Assembly (NCBI GenBank): GCA_020342235.1
Contig: CP073214.1
Location: 496,001-560,000, forward strand
DNA from: Saccharomycopsis phalli
Taxonomy: Eukaryota > Ascomycota > Saccharomycetes > Ascoideales > Saccharomycopsidaceae
DNA length: 64,000 nt
Reading direction: 5' to 3'
Below are positions 17,718-28,770 of the stretch, one piece after another; position 1 is the stretch's first letter, and each line of letters begins with the position of its first letter. The notes under the pieces are model-generated. The model was not told the DNA's origin, did not search any database, and worked only from the letters and a program-made list of their open reading frames with translations. The position numbers and the translations under genes were made by a program.

Positions 17718-20684
17718 TTAGAACTTTTTATAATAATAGTGAAACTTCTCCAAGAACTCGTCATGATTACCGATATCGATGAGAATATCACTCTTTGCGC
17801 CCAACTGATCCAAGGTATTAAACCCAAAGTGATAAAACTTCAAAACCAAGAGTACCAAAGAGTACATAATCTTGTAAGAATTATGAAGTATAAAAAAGTC
17901 AAGGACAAAAACCACTAACTCTGGCTCCATCTTTCCAAAAATCTTATAAAGGTTTCTAACACTTATCAACTCCATTTCATCTTCAAAATATTTACTTAAA
18001 TATTTGTTCATAACTGGGTTCGTCTTGACGTTGCTATTGAACTTTGTGGTGAAATTCTCATTCATGATATTTGCCTTAAATAGCTTCAAAATTTGCATTA
18101 CCTCAGATTCGTTATCAAAGCAAAGTACGAACAAGCTAACCAAAATCTCATCACCATATTGAAGACCGTCCTTGGAAATCTTCAAACATAACAAAATATT
18201 TTTGAGCTTTTCATGATATTGATCTCCTTTTTGAAACAATTTCAAGTAAGTGAACAAGTTGGGAATCATTAACTCAATCTCAGTTTCAATATACTCAGTA
18301 TTAATCATCTTTAATTTTTCATTCAACTCCTCATATGTTTCATCTGTGTCTTCTTTGATTCCTTCTTTAGAAGCATAATATCTCATAACACTAACCCATA
18401 TCTTGTATCGAAATTCACGTGGAATATTTGTCTTCCAACACAAATGTCTCATATTATTGATTACTGGCTTGTGTATTTCTTGATATTTCACCGTAAGTTC
18501 AAACCATTTTTGACTATTTATCAACAGTCCTTTCAATTTTTGAAAAGACTTCTTTTTTTCACTGATTTGCTTTTTAGAATAATTCTCAAACATCTCACTT
18601 ATCTGATTTTCATGCTTTAACTTCTCATCTGTTGATTTTGGTGGTAACCAAAGAGGCCTGGTAGAACTAAACAGATCAATCTTCTCTGGCGATAAAAACA
18701 TCAACTCCGAGCCAGCTGGAGATACTATACTATTTGGTGAAATAATATTATCGCCCACGCTACTTCCACTAGAATATCTGGATTGTAAAGACTCAAATGA
18801 TCTAGGGGACAATGAGTAGAACGATGACTGAACTTCAAGCTGATTCAAAATGTAAGACGGTAATCTGGTGCTCTTTTCTTCTCTCTTAGTCAATTCATTA
18901 GCCAAGTAATTATCAGACACTTCTGAATAAAACTTTGATAAACCATTAGTGAACAGATTGTCAGTAGTGCTTGAAACACCGTTACCTGTTATCAATGGCG
19001 AAATTGGAATAGACGTTTGCGATTCGTTAAACACCTTTCTGAAGTCTTGATTACCATTGGAATTATTTAGCATAGCTGAGGAAGTGCCAGCGGCATATGG
19101 GACGTTGAAAAAAATACTATCGTCAATAGAGCTCCCATCTATTAATTCATCTTTGGAATTAATCTTCGATATTTCCTTTCTAAAAGCCTTCAAATTCTTC
19201 TTTGACAATTGTCTTTTTAGACGATACTTTTGCCCTGGACTTACAATATTTTCACCATTAGTCCCAGTAGTACAATTCTCTGTCGGAGAGCCAAATTCTA
19301 AACCCAAGCCGGTTGCTGATCTCTGAGGCGGGGAAACAATCTTAGATTTTATATGAGGCATTGAATTAACCCTGTTTATTCTCTTTTCCAGTGCCCTTGA
19401 TGGTAAATGCGAATTGGATTTCGAGTTAAGCAAAGTATTTTCTTTAGTAGCCTCTTCTAAATTGGTTTGAATCTTCAATGCATCTGGCTTGGTTCTATTT
19501 ATGGACGATTGCCGAGAAAAAGAAAAATCATCCAATGTGGTATTGTTAGAATTTATCGTCGTTGAACTGTTGTTAAATGTCTCCTCATTTCCCAAAGGAC
19601 TAATCGTGTTGTCAGTGTGACTTGAAACGTCCCTTTTATGACTTTTTCGTAACTTTGGATTTTTCAATTCATCACCGTCAAAATTGAAATGATCCTGGCT
19701 CCGGATAAGATTGATGAATTCAGGGGTATTATTAATCTTTGGGGTCTTGTCATGGTATATTAAGGTAGGAACTTCCGATGGAGAACTGACATTTTCCATT
19801 GACGTGAAAGAAGAAATTGTAGAATCAAATTCAAAATCAAAATTAGATGACACTGAACTCATCATGGAGTCATCCGAAAAAGGGCGACTATTCTGGAATT
19901 TATTCTTATACTTCCGAATTGGAGGCGATAAGGTATTAGGTATTGTTATTTGATCTTCCGTATGCTTTGAAGTGATTGTATGCGATGTGTCGTTTAGTTC
20001 TGTTACTGATGCCAATTCTGAGCTTAAGCTATCTGATTTCGAATCAAACAGTTTCTCAGAGCTATTAGAATACTTCAAATTATTTAAGTTTTCTGACGGC
20101 CGTCTGACTTGATTCTTATTTATGCCCAAACCCCTCACATAGGCATTATTGTTTAATGAAGTAGTTGACGAATTAGAAGACACAATGTAGTTGTTAATTG
20201 AAGAGTTAGATGACCCACCCATGGAACCAAACTTTTTAGCGTTGATAGGAGATACTAGCGAAGTCAAAGATCCATTTGAAACAGCGTTGTTAGTCTTCAA
20301 ATTGTTAGATGATGATCTCAATTTCAAGGTTCGGTGCTGCAAACTATCATGTAACTTCTTTAAATCTTTGATGTCTGAAATGTCATTAGTGCTATTGTTC
20401 TTATTCTTCAACGATTTTTTTAAGTCGATGTCCTGAAAATCTTGATCATTAGCGGCACTCAACACTTTCTCATATTTCATGTACGGTTTATGATTCTTTT
20501 GTGCCCGATTCTGTTGATTTTGAGCTCCAGAGCTTTCTTCGGCAATATTCTGCGTCACTGATTCATTTCTTGACTGTTTTAGGCTATTCAAAGATTTTGA
20601 TTTTGATAACGACTTCCTGACCTTCTTAGCAGTGTTGGGTATGTACAGCATCTGATAGGGAGAAACGTGAAATGGCTGATCCAT
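17718..20684 (-). CDS. SBE2: SBE2/SBE22-like bud-growth protein
   Basis: 988-residue protein. The first 600 residues are low-complexity, rich in Ser and Asn, with a basic Lys/Ser segment near the start (KKVRKSLSKSKSLNSL). The last 400 are folded: SSTRPLWLPPKSTDEKLKHENQISEM, then RHLCWKTNIPREFRYKIWVSVMRYY, which resembles the opening of a TBC (Rab-GAP) fold, and an all-helical C terminus. The WLPPK block with an adjoining TBC-like domain is the layout I associate with S. cerevisiae Sbe2 and Sbe22, which function in Golgi-to-surface delivery of cell-wall components during bud growth. The assignment is from pattern memory, not a search; another fungal TBC-like family is the alternative. No arginine/glutamine finger typical of active GAPs is evident. 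Confidence 0.6.
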   Translation of the reverse strand: MDQPFHVSPYQMLYIPNTAKKVRKSLSKSKSLNSLKQSRNESVTQNIAEESSGAQNQQNRAQKNHKPYMKYEKVLSAANDQDFQDIDLKKSLKNKNNSTNDISDIKDLKKLHDSLQHRTLKLRSSSNNLKTNNAVSNGSLTSLVSPINAKKFGSMGGSSNSSINNYIVSSNSSTTSLNNNAYVRGLGINKNQVRRPSENLNNLKYSNSSEKLFDSKSDSLSSELASVTELNDTSHTITSKHTEDQITIPNTLSPPIRKYKNKFQNSRPFSDDSMMSSVSSNFDFEFDSTISSFTSMENVSSPSEVPTLIYHDKTPKINNTPEFINLIRSQDHFNFDGDELKNPKLRKSHKRDVSSHTDNTISPLGNEETFNNSSTTINSNNTTLDDFSFSRQSSINRTKPDALKIQTNLEEATKENTLLNSKSNSHLPSRALEKRINRVNSMPHIKSKIVSPPQRSATGLGLEFGSPTENCTTGTNGENIVSPGQKYRLKRQLSKKNLKAFRKEISKINSKDELIDGSSIDDSIFFNVPYAAGTSSAMLNNSNGNQDFRKVFNESQTSIPISPLITGNGVSSTTDNLFTNGLSKFYSEVSDNYLANELTKREEKSTRLPSYILNQLEVQSSFYSLSPRSFESLQSRYSSGSSVGDNIISPNSIVSPAGSELMFLSPEKIDLFSSTRPLWLPPKSTDEKLKHENQISEMFENYSKKQISEKKKSFQKLKGLLINSQKWFELTVKYQEIHKPVINNMRHLCWKTNIPREFRYKIWVSVMRYYASKEGIKEDTDETYEELNEKLKMINTEYIETEIELMIPNLFTYLKLFQKGDQYHEKLKNILLCLKISKDGLQYGDEILVSLFVLCFDNESEVMQILKLFKANIMNENFTTKFNSNVKTNPVMNKYLSKYFEDEMELISVRNLYKIFGKMEPELVVFVLDFFILHNSYKIMYSLVLLVLKFYHFGFNTLDQLGAKSDILIDIGNHDEFLEKFHYYYKKF

Positions 20685-22459
20685 ACTTTACTGATCCATT
20701 AATAAAACCAAACCAGCTTCTTTTTTGAATCGGTGTAATTCCTTGGAAGTATACTTTTTTTTGTATGTGACTCGCCTTTCCTTTTTCAGCTATTTTTAGA
20801 AAAACAAAATCCAGACGATTTAATAATAACCCAGTCAAAAATAATGATTGATCACAAACGAGATGGTAGCAGGATTACTAAGTAAACCGGTGTATCTAAT
20901 AGTATTAAAGCCTTGGGGTCAGAATTCCTTAGCGAACGTCCTCAAATCTGACCAACCGGCACCAAAATTTTCATGGATTTGTTATAGCCTCAAACACAAA
21001 AAAAATGGCCCACAGACAAAAATAATCAAAGAGCCGAATATAGCGATAGGTGATCAAATATCAAGCACTATAAAATAGAGTATAATTATTTTTCCGGGGA
21101 ATGTCTCAGAAAACAACACACACACTTAAAAATTTAAAGGCTTTTTTTGTAGATGATGAAGAGAGACTAGGGAAAAGATAAATACAAGTTACCCGGAGTC
21201 AATGTGACCAATAGTATACGTGGCTGGCGGGAATGTCGGGAAGGCAAAGTGTAAGGTAATCATTGCAAGAGATGGGGCTGGTAATTAAAATTATATATTA
21301 ATATCATCAGCAATGGTTAATTGTGGGAAAAATGCAATAAGTAGTAGCCAGTCTTTGAGAGAGGTATCATTCTGGAATTGTATAAAAATACACAATTAAA
21401 GTATAGGCAAGAAACGGCACGATAGAAAATCTATCAAGCTGTTTGTTTATGATAAACAAATATATATTTATCTATTTATATTGTTGACAGGAGAGATAGT
21501 CTTAGATTTACGAATTCAAAAGGTATTTTAGATTTTTAAGTATAGTTGAATGAACAATGTGCAGGCATTCTTAAACATATTTTAGCTCAGGGGACGGGAA
21601 AGTTTTAGTGTCACTACGTTGTTTATCATGTAGCTAAATTTAGAAATAACACTCACAATGTTTTGTGAAAGTTCCTCTACGATCCGCAACAACAGGAGTG
21701 TCCGGGTGGGCGGAGCTCAGTCCAATAAAGTTAGCTGTAAAGTTAGGCACAGACGAATACGCTATATTGTTAGATTTAGACGTATCATACATGGTATGTC
21801 ATCGTCAGTAAGTCTGTTCAAGGATAGGGGTTAGTCCATTGTGCTCTTGAATCCAAGCATAGAGATGTCTCAGATACATGTACTTAAATTGTAATGGGAT
21901 TTCATGAAACATAACCGCATAAATAAACTAATCTGAGATCTTAACTGAGAATTAAGTTAGCAACCGTAGATCAGACGCAGGTATAGGGTTGAACGATTGT
22001 CAACTATCAAACCACAGCAGCCTCAGACCTAGGAGGTGTTGTCTTAGATCGGTAAAATGACTCTCATCAACGTATCCATCCACAAATATGTCTCAAGGTT
22101 CCCGTGCTCGTTTTATAGCTGTGTATAAATCCCGATGTACAATGTGAAGCATGTAAGCGGGTCATGCTAATAGCGGTGGAATTTCACATCTGGGAATTTC
22201 GACCACTCCAAGAAAAGAAGGTCATTTAGCTTAGGCTTCGATTCTAAATCTGAGGAAGTCTTGGCGGACATGTGAAATTTGAAAATCCATGGCCCTTTGA
22301 CGCCCTCCAGGTTATAATGTGATATTCTAGAGTTTGGTAGCTTTAACTTAATTTACAAAATTGCACAAAAGTGTATTAATTATCTTGCGCTTTTGACTGC
22401 AAGCGGAAAGCTTGTTGTCGTTCAACAGTCCCTGGACCATCCTGTAGTCAACTTCGACG
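20685..22459. other. 1.8-kb intergenic upstream of SBE2
   Basis: Region upstream of SBE2 and downstream of GET2, both on the minus strand. The first 200 bp contain A/T-rich promoter-like sequence. I found no coding-like frame, tRNA or repeat. Confidence 0.4.
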
Positions 22460-23335
22460 TTATGCCATGAAGAAACTCAACACCACAAACAAAAAAATCA
22501 GATAACTAATATCAAACATGAAAAAATTAAAAAACTGATATCCTTTGTTTATGCTTGTCAAGACTTTTAGCAATTGCGGCGGTAAAAATAACGATCCCAT
22601 CAGTTCTATTGTGCTTCCAATTACCGAATCATAGTGAAACTTATGGGGGAAGCTATTCAATGAAATCGCAAAATACGATAGATACATCATTTCTTGAATC
22701 AAGAAATATTGATAAAACTTATTCCCAACAAATTCTCGTCGAGCTTCACGAACACCAGCATCAAAGAAGAGACAAATATTATTGTAAAAGAAACAATAAT
22801 AAACTATAATAGTGGATGTCACCATTCGAATCAACGCAAACCTAGCCTTGAATCTATTGCTATAGTACGTATCCTTATCTGTCACCGGAGCATCAGTAGC
22901 GCCTCCTCCTGCAAGGGAGCCTAGTGCTCCCAAGTCGCCAAATTCTCCGTTGGCAAACAAGTTTGGGTTATTTAGTAGCTGCCCAAATATATCGCCTTGA
23001 TTTTGTGTTGCAATGCCAGGCTGGTATTCAACTTTACTGATGTCTTCAATTTCTGGGTCTTCGGTAACTTTCTCCTGCTTTGTAAACTGGCTAAAGTCGG
23101 GCGGCTGATCCAAAATGGAGGAAATTCGATTAGCCCTATTTGCAGTCTCCTTTGGCTTTGATTCATTCATGACGTCTGGCACAGGCGCCGTTTCCTTGAC
23201 TGCCGATTTTGTGCTCGCAAACAGGGAATTAGAGCTAGTTATTTTATTCAATCTGGACTCCCCAGACTTTTTTAACTTAGCCTGCCGTCTTTCTCTAAGA
23301 AGTCTTTGCTTCTCGGCGTTTGAAAGCGTGGACAT
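22460..23335 (-). CDS. GET2: GET complex membrane receptor subunit Get2
   Basis: 291-residue ER membrane protein that with Get1 receives Get3-bound tail-anchored proteins. The cytosolic N terminus carries the Get3-binding motif NAEKQRLLRERRQAK right after the start, followed by a flexible linker. Three membrane segments are visible in the C-terminal half: LIRMVTSTIIVYYCFFY, an apolar stretch around YFLIQEMMYLSYFAISL, and the last one ending FLFVVLSFFMA at the C terminus. The start is the ATG at 23335; the longer frame begins only with GTG. It is divergent from RIM15, with 227 bp between start codons. Length and layout match CTG-clade Get2 proteins. Confidence 0.9.
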   Translation of the reverse strand: MSTLSNAEKQRLLRERRQAKLKKSGESRLNKITSSNSLFASTKSAVKETAPVPDVMNESKPKETANRANRISSILDQPPDFSQFTKQEKVTEDPEIEDISKVEYQPGIATQNQGDIFGQLLNNPNLFANGEFGDLGALGSLAGGGATDAPVTDKDTYYSNRFKARFALIRMVTSTIIVYYCFFYNNICLFFDAGVREARREFVGNKFYQYFLIQEMMYLSYFAISLNSFPHKFHYDSVIGSTIELMGSLFLPPQLLKVLTSINKGYQFFNFFMFDISYLIFLFVVLSFFMA

Positions 23336-23562
23336 TATTATCACAGCTATTGTAGAACCGCTGGACTTAACCAAGATAAAAATATAACATAAGCAATTAG
23401 TCACATATCATACTAAATTGTATGAAGATTTGTCATCGATGCATTATTTATCGTAAACCCTTACTCAGCAAATGAAAGGATTGATTACATAATGTGACAA
23501 CACAGAAGGGACTCAGATAAGGAGAGAATTCTGAGATATTGATTAATTGCAATTGAGATCGG

Positions 23563-26500
23563 ATGAGTGCCAATAAAAGTAATTCAAATAATAATTCAGG
23601 ACCACAGAAATATAGGGAACCCTTTATTGACATGGAAAAATCAGGGGATATATTGGATGTGCCAGCTTTAAAAGCCTCAGGCCATAACAAAAAGATCATT
23701 ACTCCTTCACCATATAGGCGGCTTGACTTTAAGAGTCTAATGGATCTAAATATTGATGAGATTCGGCAGCGATCCGTGTCACCATGTGAACGAATTCCAT
23801 ATATGGATGAAGCAGCGCAACAATTGTCTGAAGAAAATACTAAAGAGAACAGAGTCAGAGCGCAGGATAGCAAGATGAGGAGTCTAGGAATAGAGGGAGT
23901 CGGTTCTGTGGATTATAAAGAGGGAGGTGAAGCGCTTGTTTCCAACTATATGGATGAGGGGATGCCACTAGAGGGAACAAACCAAGAGGATCTTGTACGA
24001 GCCAGCGGGAAGAATCCTACTGCAACATTGGAGTTGAGTCTAGATGGACAAATTACCTATTTGAGTAGATCCTGGGAGACATTTGTTGGTTCAAGAGTGA
24101 AGAAGATTGTTGGTAGACCAATAGGTGAAATTATTGTGGGTACTGAACAAGACAAGGAGGTGTTTAAGCGTGCGCTTGAATTTATGATAAACGACGACAA
24201 CAGTTATAAAGTGAGATTTGTCGTTGAAACGAGGAAGATCCGTAAAGAAAATGATGAGGATGAAGATGATATTAAGAGTTCGAGTACAGTAGAAGATGAA
24301 ATGACCGCATGTCCAGAATCACCTGTTTTGCAGACATATAGCCCACCTCAGCTGCAGACATCTCCTCTGTCATCATCGCTTCCTTGCGATGAGTCTAATT
24401 CTCAATACAGTGACTCCTCATACATGGAGTTGGAGTGTCAGGGTGTGATTATTCATGACGCAAAGACAGGAAAACCGACACATTCAATGTGGATCATAAG
24501 GCCATATGTTGAGCATTTCTTGGAAATTGAGTTACCTTCTGGGTTAGCGGATATTCTTGGGTTTGGGTCGGAGTTATTTGTGAATTATTTGAACAAGGTG
24601 TCAGACAGTGGTATCACAGACATGGAGTTGATGCTCCCCCCAGATCAATTGTTTTGTAATATATGTGAACAGCAAGTACCAAGCTGGTGGCTTGAGCGTC
24701 ATTCTGAGATTTGCTATTTTGAAAGCAAGGCAGAAAGTGACTTGCAAATCGCCCATGATGATTTGGTCGAGCAGAAGAATTTAATTTTGTCAATTATTAA
24801 CTCCAAGACCTTTATCTACAAGTCTCACAATTTACCCATAAACTCAGATAATCACTTCAAGAAGACCACTCAAACGACTTCGCAATTACAGGCTCTCCGA
24901 TTTCCTTACAAGACGCTATACTATTTGTGCGATTTGTGCGACCAGAGCATTCAAATTGACCCTGAAGACTTTGAATCGGATGAAGAGAAAGACCTGAGCC
25001 AGAGCAAGGAAATTGAAAAGCAATTTGACGAGATCTTAGAATGGAGAGTGCCCAAATCAAATGATCAAGGTATCAACATGTTGGTTCAAGACACCGAGCA
25101 ATTGGTCCGACAGAAAGGGGAATGTGCACTACGTGTGGTGAATACAAATAAGCTTCACAGCCAATTAAAGAAAGAAGTGGATTTATTAGTATTGCAAGTT
25201 TTGCAGGTCACGATAGAAAGAAATAGGGGCTTACATCGAGGTTCAGAACCGATGATAGACTCACCAGATTTCATTTACTCGTATATGGATAATGATATTT
25301 ACAATACTGTGACAGCAGCAAGATCGCATTCAAAGACCGATATGCAAAGACAGCCCAGCACTAGTTCGATTGTTAGTGATAGGCGCCATTATCTGATTGA
25401 GTCTAGCCAACTAATAGATCAATTTTCTCTCCTAGATCCTGCCAAAAACGAAAGTTCGAGCTCCCTACGGAAGATTCTGCAACCTGTTTCATCTGCATCA
25501 TCCCTCAATATTCAAGGTTCTCCGAAAAGATCTTTTTCTCCACAACCTACAAACAGTCCTTTTGCATCAATTCAAAGGAATAACAAGTCCCTGTGTAATT
25601 TGTATAGTGATGGCAATGATTCTGGAGTTTTTAAGGCCCACAGTATTTCGTCGTCACCGGTATTAACCAGTGGAGAGAATTTATCGAATGTGTTTATGAA
25701 AGATGATAATTTGGGCTTGCCAAACCCTTCAAAGCCACCATTATCGCCTTTATTAATAAGCTCCTTTTCTTCTCCAAAACCCTCGGCGCCAAGTATCAAA
25801 GACTATGAGGTCATTAAGCCTATTAGCAAAGGAGCTTTTGGAAGCGTTTATTTGTCTAGGAAGAAAGTTACAGGGGAATACTTTGCGATTAAAGTGTTGA
25901 AGAAATCTGATATGGTGGCTAAGAACCAAGTTACAAATGTTAAAGCCGAAAGGGCCATCATGATGTCTCAGTCAGATAGTCCGTATGTGGCCAAGTTGTT
26001 TTGTACGTTCCAAACTCGAAATTATCTTTTCTTGGTAATGGAATACTTAAGTGGAGGAGACTGTGCTTCTTTGTTGAAGATGTTGGGCAGCTTGCCTGAT
26101 AATTGGACCAAACGGTATGTTGCAGAAATGATTATTTCTGTAGATGACTTGCACAAGAAAGGAATTGTTCATAGGGACTTAAAGCCGGATAATTTTTTAA
26201 TTGACAGCAGGGGGCATTTAAAGTTAACTGATTTTGGGTTATCGCGAATGGGTTTGATTGGAAGACAAGTTAGATATAAAAGTAGTGGGAATATTGATAA
26301 CGAGACTTCATCGCTACTAAATTCAATTGGAAAGAAAAATAACAGTCCGATACTTCCTTTGATTAATGATCACAAGCGAACTATGTCGCATGCCTCTAGC
26401 ATTAGTAGCGAGGGAAGCAGTCCTACTGGTACATGGTTTGATAATCTATTGAAGCATGATAAATCAATCAGCGGCACTCCTACTCGAGTGAATTATGATT

Positions 26501-28233
26501 CTTCACCGTTGGTTAAATATGATTCTCCAAAACTTCATGACCTGCCTTTAGCTAAGCCTTTAATAAGGTCTAACTCCCAGACTTCCTTTGCAATGCTTGA
26601 CGAGGATATCAATACCCCTAATGCATCCATTTCAATTGAAGCTAGGAAGTTTGTGGGCACACCTGACTATTTGGCTCCAGAGACTATCAAAGGTAAGGGC
26701 CAGAATCAATGTTCGGATTGGTGGTCTTTGGGTTGTATAATGTTTGAATTCTTGTTTGGATACCCGCCATTTCACGCTGCAAATGTGAATCAAGTGTTTG
26801 AGAATATTTTATTAGGAGCAATTGATTGGCCGGATATTCCAAAGGAAGAATTTTACGAAATATGCAGCATAGAGGCTAAAGATTTGATTCAAAAGTTATT
26901 AAAAGTGGATATCAGTAAAAGATTAGGTAATAACGGTGCAAAAGAAATCAAGTCGCATCCATACTTTAAGAGTATTACATGGGATCCTTTGTTTGAGGAA
27001 GAAGCTTCATTTATACCCAATACCGAAGACCCAGAAAGCACAGATTATTTCGATAGTAGGGGAGCAAAACTTGATGAAGAAATATCAAAAAATGAAGAAA
27101 GTGCGATTTTTGGAAGTGAAGAGCAATTACCATTAGAAGAAAATATAAATTACTTGGGTGTTGATTCTTGGTTAAACAATGGCAGTATTGAATCTACTGA
27201 AGGAAGTCTCCAGTCTGCAACTTTGCTTAAGAAAGAACGGAGAAAGAGTACCAGATTGAATAATGATAATTCAAGTGAATTTGGATCTTTTAATTATCGA
27301 AATTTGACTGCGTTAGAGAAGGCAAACAAGGATGTAATCAAGAGACTAAAGTCGGAGCACTTGGATAACCAGAAGATCAGCTTAAGCAGCAGTAGTCTGT
27401 CCATAGAGTCAGGCACTACAAGATCGCGAGGCATATCTTTTTCGTCGGGCTACAATACCTCACCGTTAAACAAACCAACTAGTAATTCGCCTAGTAAAAA
27501 TGCGTTCAACGGACTAGTTGGCCACTCGCATAGTTTTTCTGCTACTACTTACTCACCATTACTCAAGAACGAACGCTTAAATTCTTCTGGCGAAGATTAT
27601 ATGTCGGTGAGTGGTAGAAACAGTCCAATAAATAAAGAAGGGTTCAAAGGCTCGCCTACACAGCCGGCATTGAAGTTAATTCATAAAGGATTTGTGGAAA
27701 AGGGATTTGGCGATGTTTCTGGATCGAGCTCGGATAGCGAGGAGTTAAAAAATAACGCTATCAGCCGGTTAGAAAAACGAAGTCTCGACAGAATAAATTC
27801 TACGAAACGGAAAATATCAACGAATTCAGCTGGTAAGAGTGAAAGTCGGTTTACTAACGTTAACATATTATTGTGCGAGCCTATTCCTATTTTCAGATAC
27901 TCTAGCAAGAGGCTATTTGAGACGTTGGGTTGCAGCGTGGTTGCAGTTGGAAATGGAGATGAAATAGTACGACGGGTATCGGGACAAGTCAAATTTGATG
28001 TGATATTCACCACAGTTAAATCACAAAGATTGGATATCAACGATATTGTGAAATTAATCAGATACACCAACACCATCAACTCTAATACGCCGATTATTGC
28101 ACTTACTTCTTTCTACAAAGAAGCCGTAGGTTTGAAGATATTTGACGATGTGGTGGAAAAGCCTGCTTCTCTAAGTAAGTTGGAGCAAATCTTGTCCAAG
28201 TATTGTGGGGAAGATGTATTTTGTGAGCCGTAA
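23563..28233 (+). CDS. RIM15: Rim15 protein kinase (Greatwall family)
   Basis: 1556-residue AGC kinase that governs quiescence and stress entry downstream of TOR, PKA and Sch9, acting through endosulfines. Domains in order: a PAS-like segment (about 147-200, TATLELSLDGQITYLSRSW), an atypical C2HC zinc finger (about 363-385, CNICEQQVPSWWLERHSEIC), the kinase N-lobe from about 747 (GAFGSVY, FAIKVLKK), HRDLKPDN near 869, DFG near 890, a long insertion before the APE-type GTPDYLAPE (about 1030-1038) that is a hallmark of Rim15/Greatwall kinases, and a C-terminal receiver-like domain (about 1432-1540). The receiver has Thr where the phosphoacceptor Asp is expected (VIFTTVKS). Many Ser-Pro sites lie between domains. 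Divergent from GET2. Confidence 0.96.
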   Translation: MSANKSNSNNNSGPQKYREPFIDMEKSGDILDVPALKASGHNKKIITPSPYRRLDFKSLMDLNIDEIRQRSVSPCERIPYMDEAAQQLSEENTKENRVRAQDSKMRSLGIEGVGSVDYKEGGEALVSNYMDEGMPLEGTNQEDLVRASGKNPTATLELSLDGQITYLSRSWETFVGSRVKKIVGRPIGEIIVGTEQDKEVFKRALEFMINDDNSYKVRFVVETRKIRKENDEDEDDIKSSSTVEDEMTACPESPVLQTYSPPQLQTSPLSSSLPCDESNSQYSDSSYMELECQGVIIHDAKTGKPTHSMWIIRPYVEHFLEIELPSGLADILGFGSELFVNYLNKVSDSGITDMELMLPPDQLFCNICEQQVPSWWLERHSEICYFESKAESDLQIAHDDLVEQKNLILSIINSKTFIYKSHNLPINSDNHFKKTTQTTSQLQALRFPYKTLYYLCDLCDQSIQIDPEDFESDEEKDLSQSKEIEKQFDEILEWRVPKSNDQGINMLVQDTEQLVRQKGECALRVVNTNKLHSQLKKEVDLLVLQVLQVTIERNRGLHRGSEPMIDSPDFIYSYMDNDIYNTVTAARSHSKTDMQRQPSTSSIVSDRRHYLIESSQLIDQFSLLDPAKNESSSSLRKILQPVSSASSLNIQGSPKRSFSPQPTNSPFASIQRNNKSLCNLYSDGNDSGVFKAHSISSSPVLTSGENLSNVFMKDDNLGLPNPSKPPLSPLLISSFSSPKPSAPSIKDYEVIKPISKGAFGSVYLSRKKVTGEYFAIKVLKKSDMVAKNQVTNVKAERAIMMSQSDSPYVAKLFCTFQTRNYLFLVMEYLSGGDCASLLKMLGSLPDNWTKRYVAEMIISVDDLHKKGIVHRDLKPDNFLIDSRGHLKLTDFGLSRMGLIGRQVRYKSSGNIDNETSSLLNSIGKKNNSPILPLINDHKRTMSHASSISSEGSSPTGTWFDNLLKHDKSISGTPTRVNYDSSPLVKYDSPKLHDLPLAKPLIRSNSQTSFAMLDEDINTPNASISIEARKFVGTPDYLAPETIKGKGQNQCSDWWSLGCIMFEFLFGYPPFHAANVNQVFENILLGAIDWPDIPKEEFYEICSIEAKDLIQKLLKVDISKRLGNNGAKEIKSHPYFKSITWDPLFEEEASFIPNTEDPESTDYFDSRGAKLDEEISKNEESAIFGSEEQLPLEENINYLGVDSWLNNGSIESTEGSLQSATLLKKERRKSTRLNNDNSSEFGSFNYRNLTALEKANKDVIKRLKSEHLDNQKISLSSSSLSIESGTTRSRGISFSSGYNTSPLNKPTSNSPSKNAFNGLVGHSHSFSATTYSPLLKNERLNSSGEDYMSVSGRNSPINKEGFKGSPTQPALKLIHKGFVEKGFGDVSGSSSDSEELKNNAISRLEKRSLDRINSTKRKISTNSAGKSESRFTNVNILLCEPIPIFRYSSKRLFETLGCSVVAVGNGDEIVRRVSGQVKFDVIFTTVKSQRLDINDIVKLIRYTNTINSNTPIIALTSFYKEAVGLKIFDDVVEKPASLSKLEQILSKYCGEDVFCEP

Positions 28234-28770
28234 TAGTACATATGTTTTAACTTTGGTGGATATGTAGGAAACTGGAATATATGGGTTTCTAACAATAACA
28301 TGTCAAAACTCGGCAATCGCGAAATTCATCAGATCATGCTCGGTTACGCTGGAGATGTACCAGATAGAGTTGCGGAGAGTATAATTAAAAATATTATGAA
28401 GTAGAAACCCAAGCAAATGTCGAGAACCAAAATAGGTGACAAGGTGTAGACTGCGCGAAAAAGCATGCAAATTAGTTCGGGTATAGTGTATCAGAACTTG
28501 CATATATATAATAATACTGAATACCATAGCAAGGAACTTACAAGCAGCAATTGATATGAGAGTCACTTGTAAGCTGTACATATTAATCTGATTGTGGATC
28601 TTTACTGGTTGCGTTTATGTTGACAGTGATGACATATTACTGACTAAAAAAACAGGCCCCAGGGATCAACTACATAACTGTAAACTGTAAAATGCTCATT
28701 AATGGTCATCAAGAAATCATTAGGGGAAAGTTGATACCACCACCGGAAACTGTGTAGTAGAACATTAGAA
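28234..28770. other. Intergenic between convergent genes
   Basis: About 540 bp downstream of RIM15 and of the repeat-protein gene. A 92-codon ATG frame on the minus strand (28303-28581) is apolar and unrecognised; I treat it as chance. Nothing else is seen. Confidence 0.4.

Noticed and set aside
20848-21078. 76-codon plus-strand frame upstream of SBE2
   Set aside because: It opens only with TTG, and the nearby ATG (20844) is in another frame and stops after 13 codons.
28303-28581. 92-codon ATG frame on the minus strand downstream of RIM15
   Set aside because: Apolar, no recognisable domain, lies in the 3' region between convergent genes. Chance frame is more likely.
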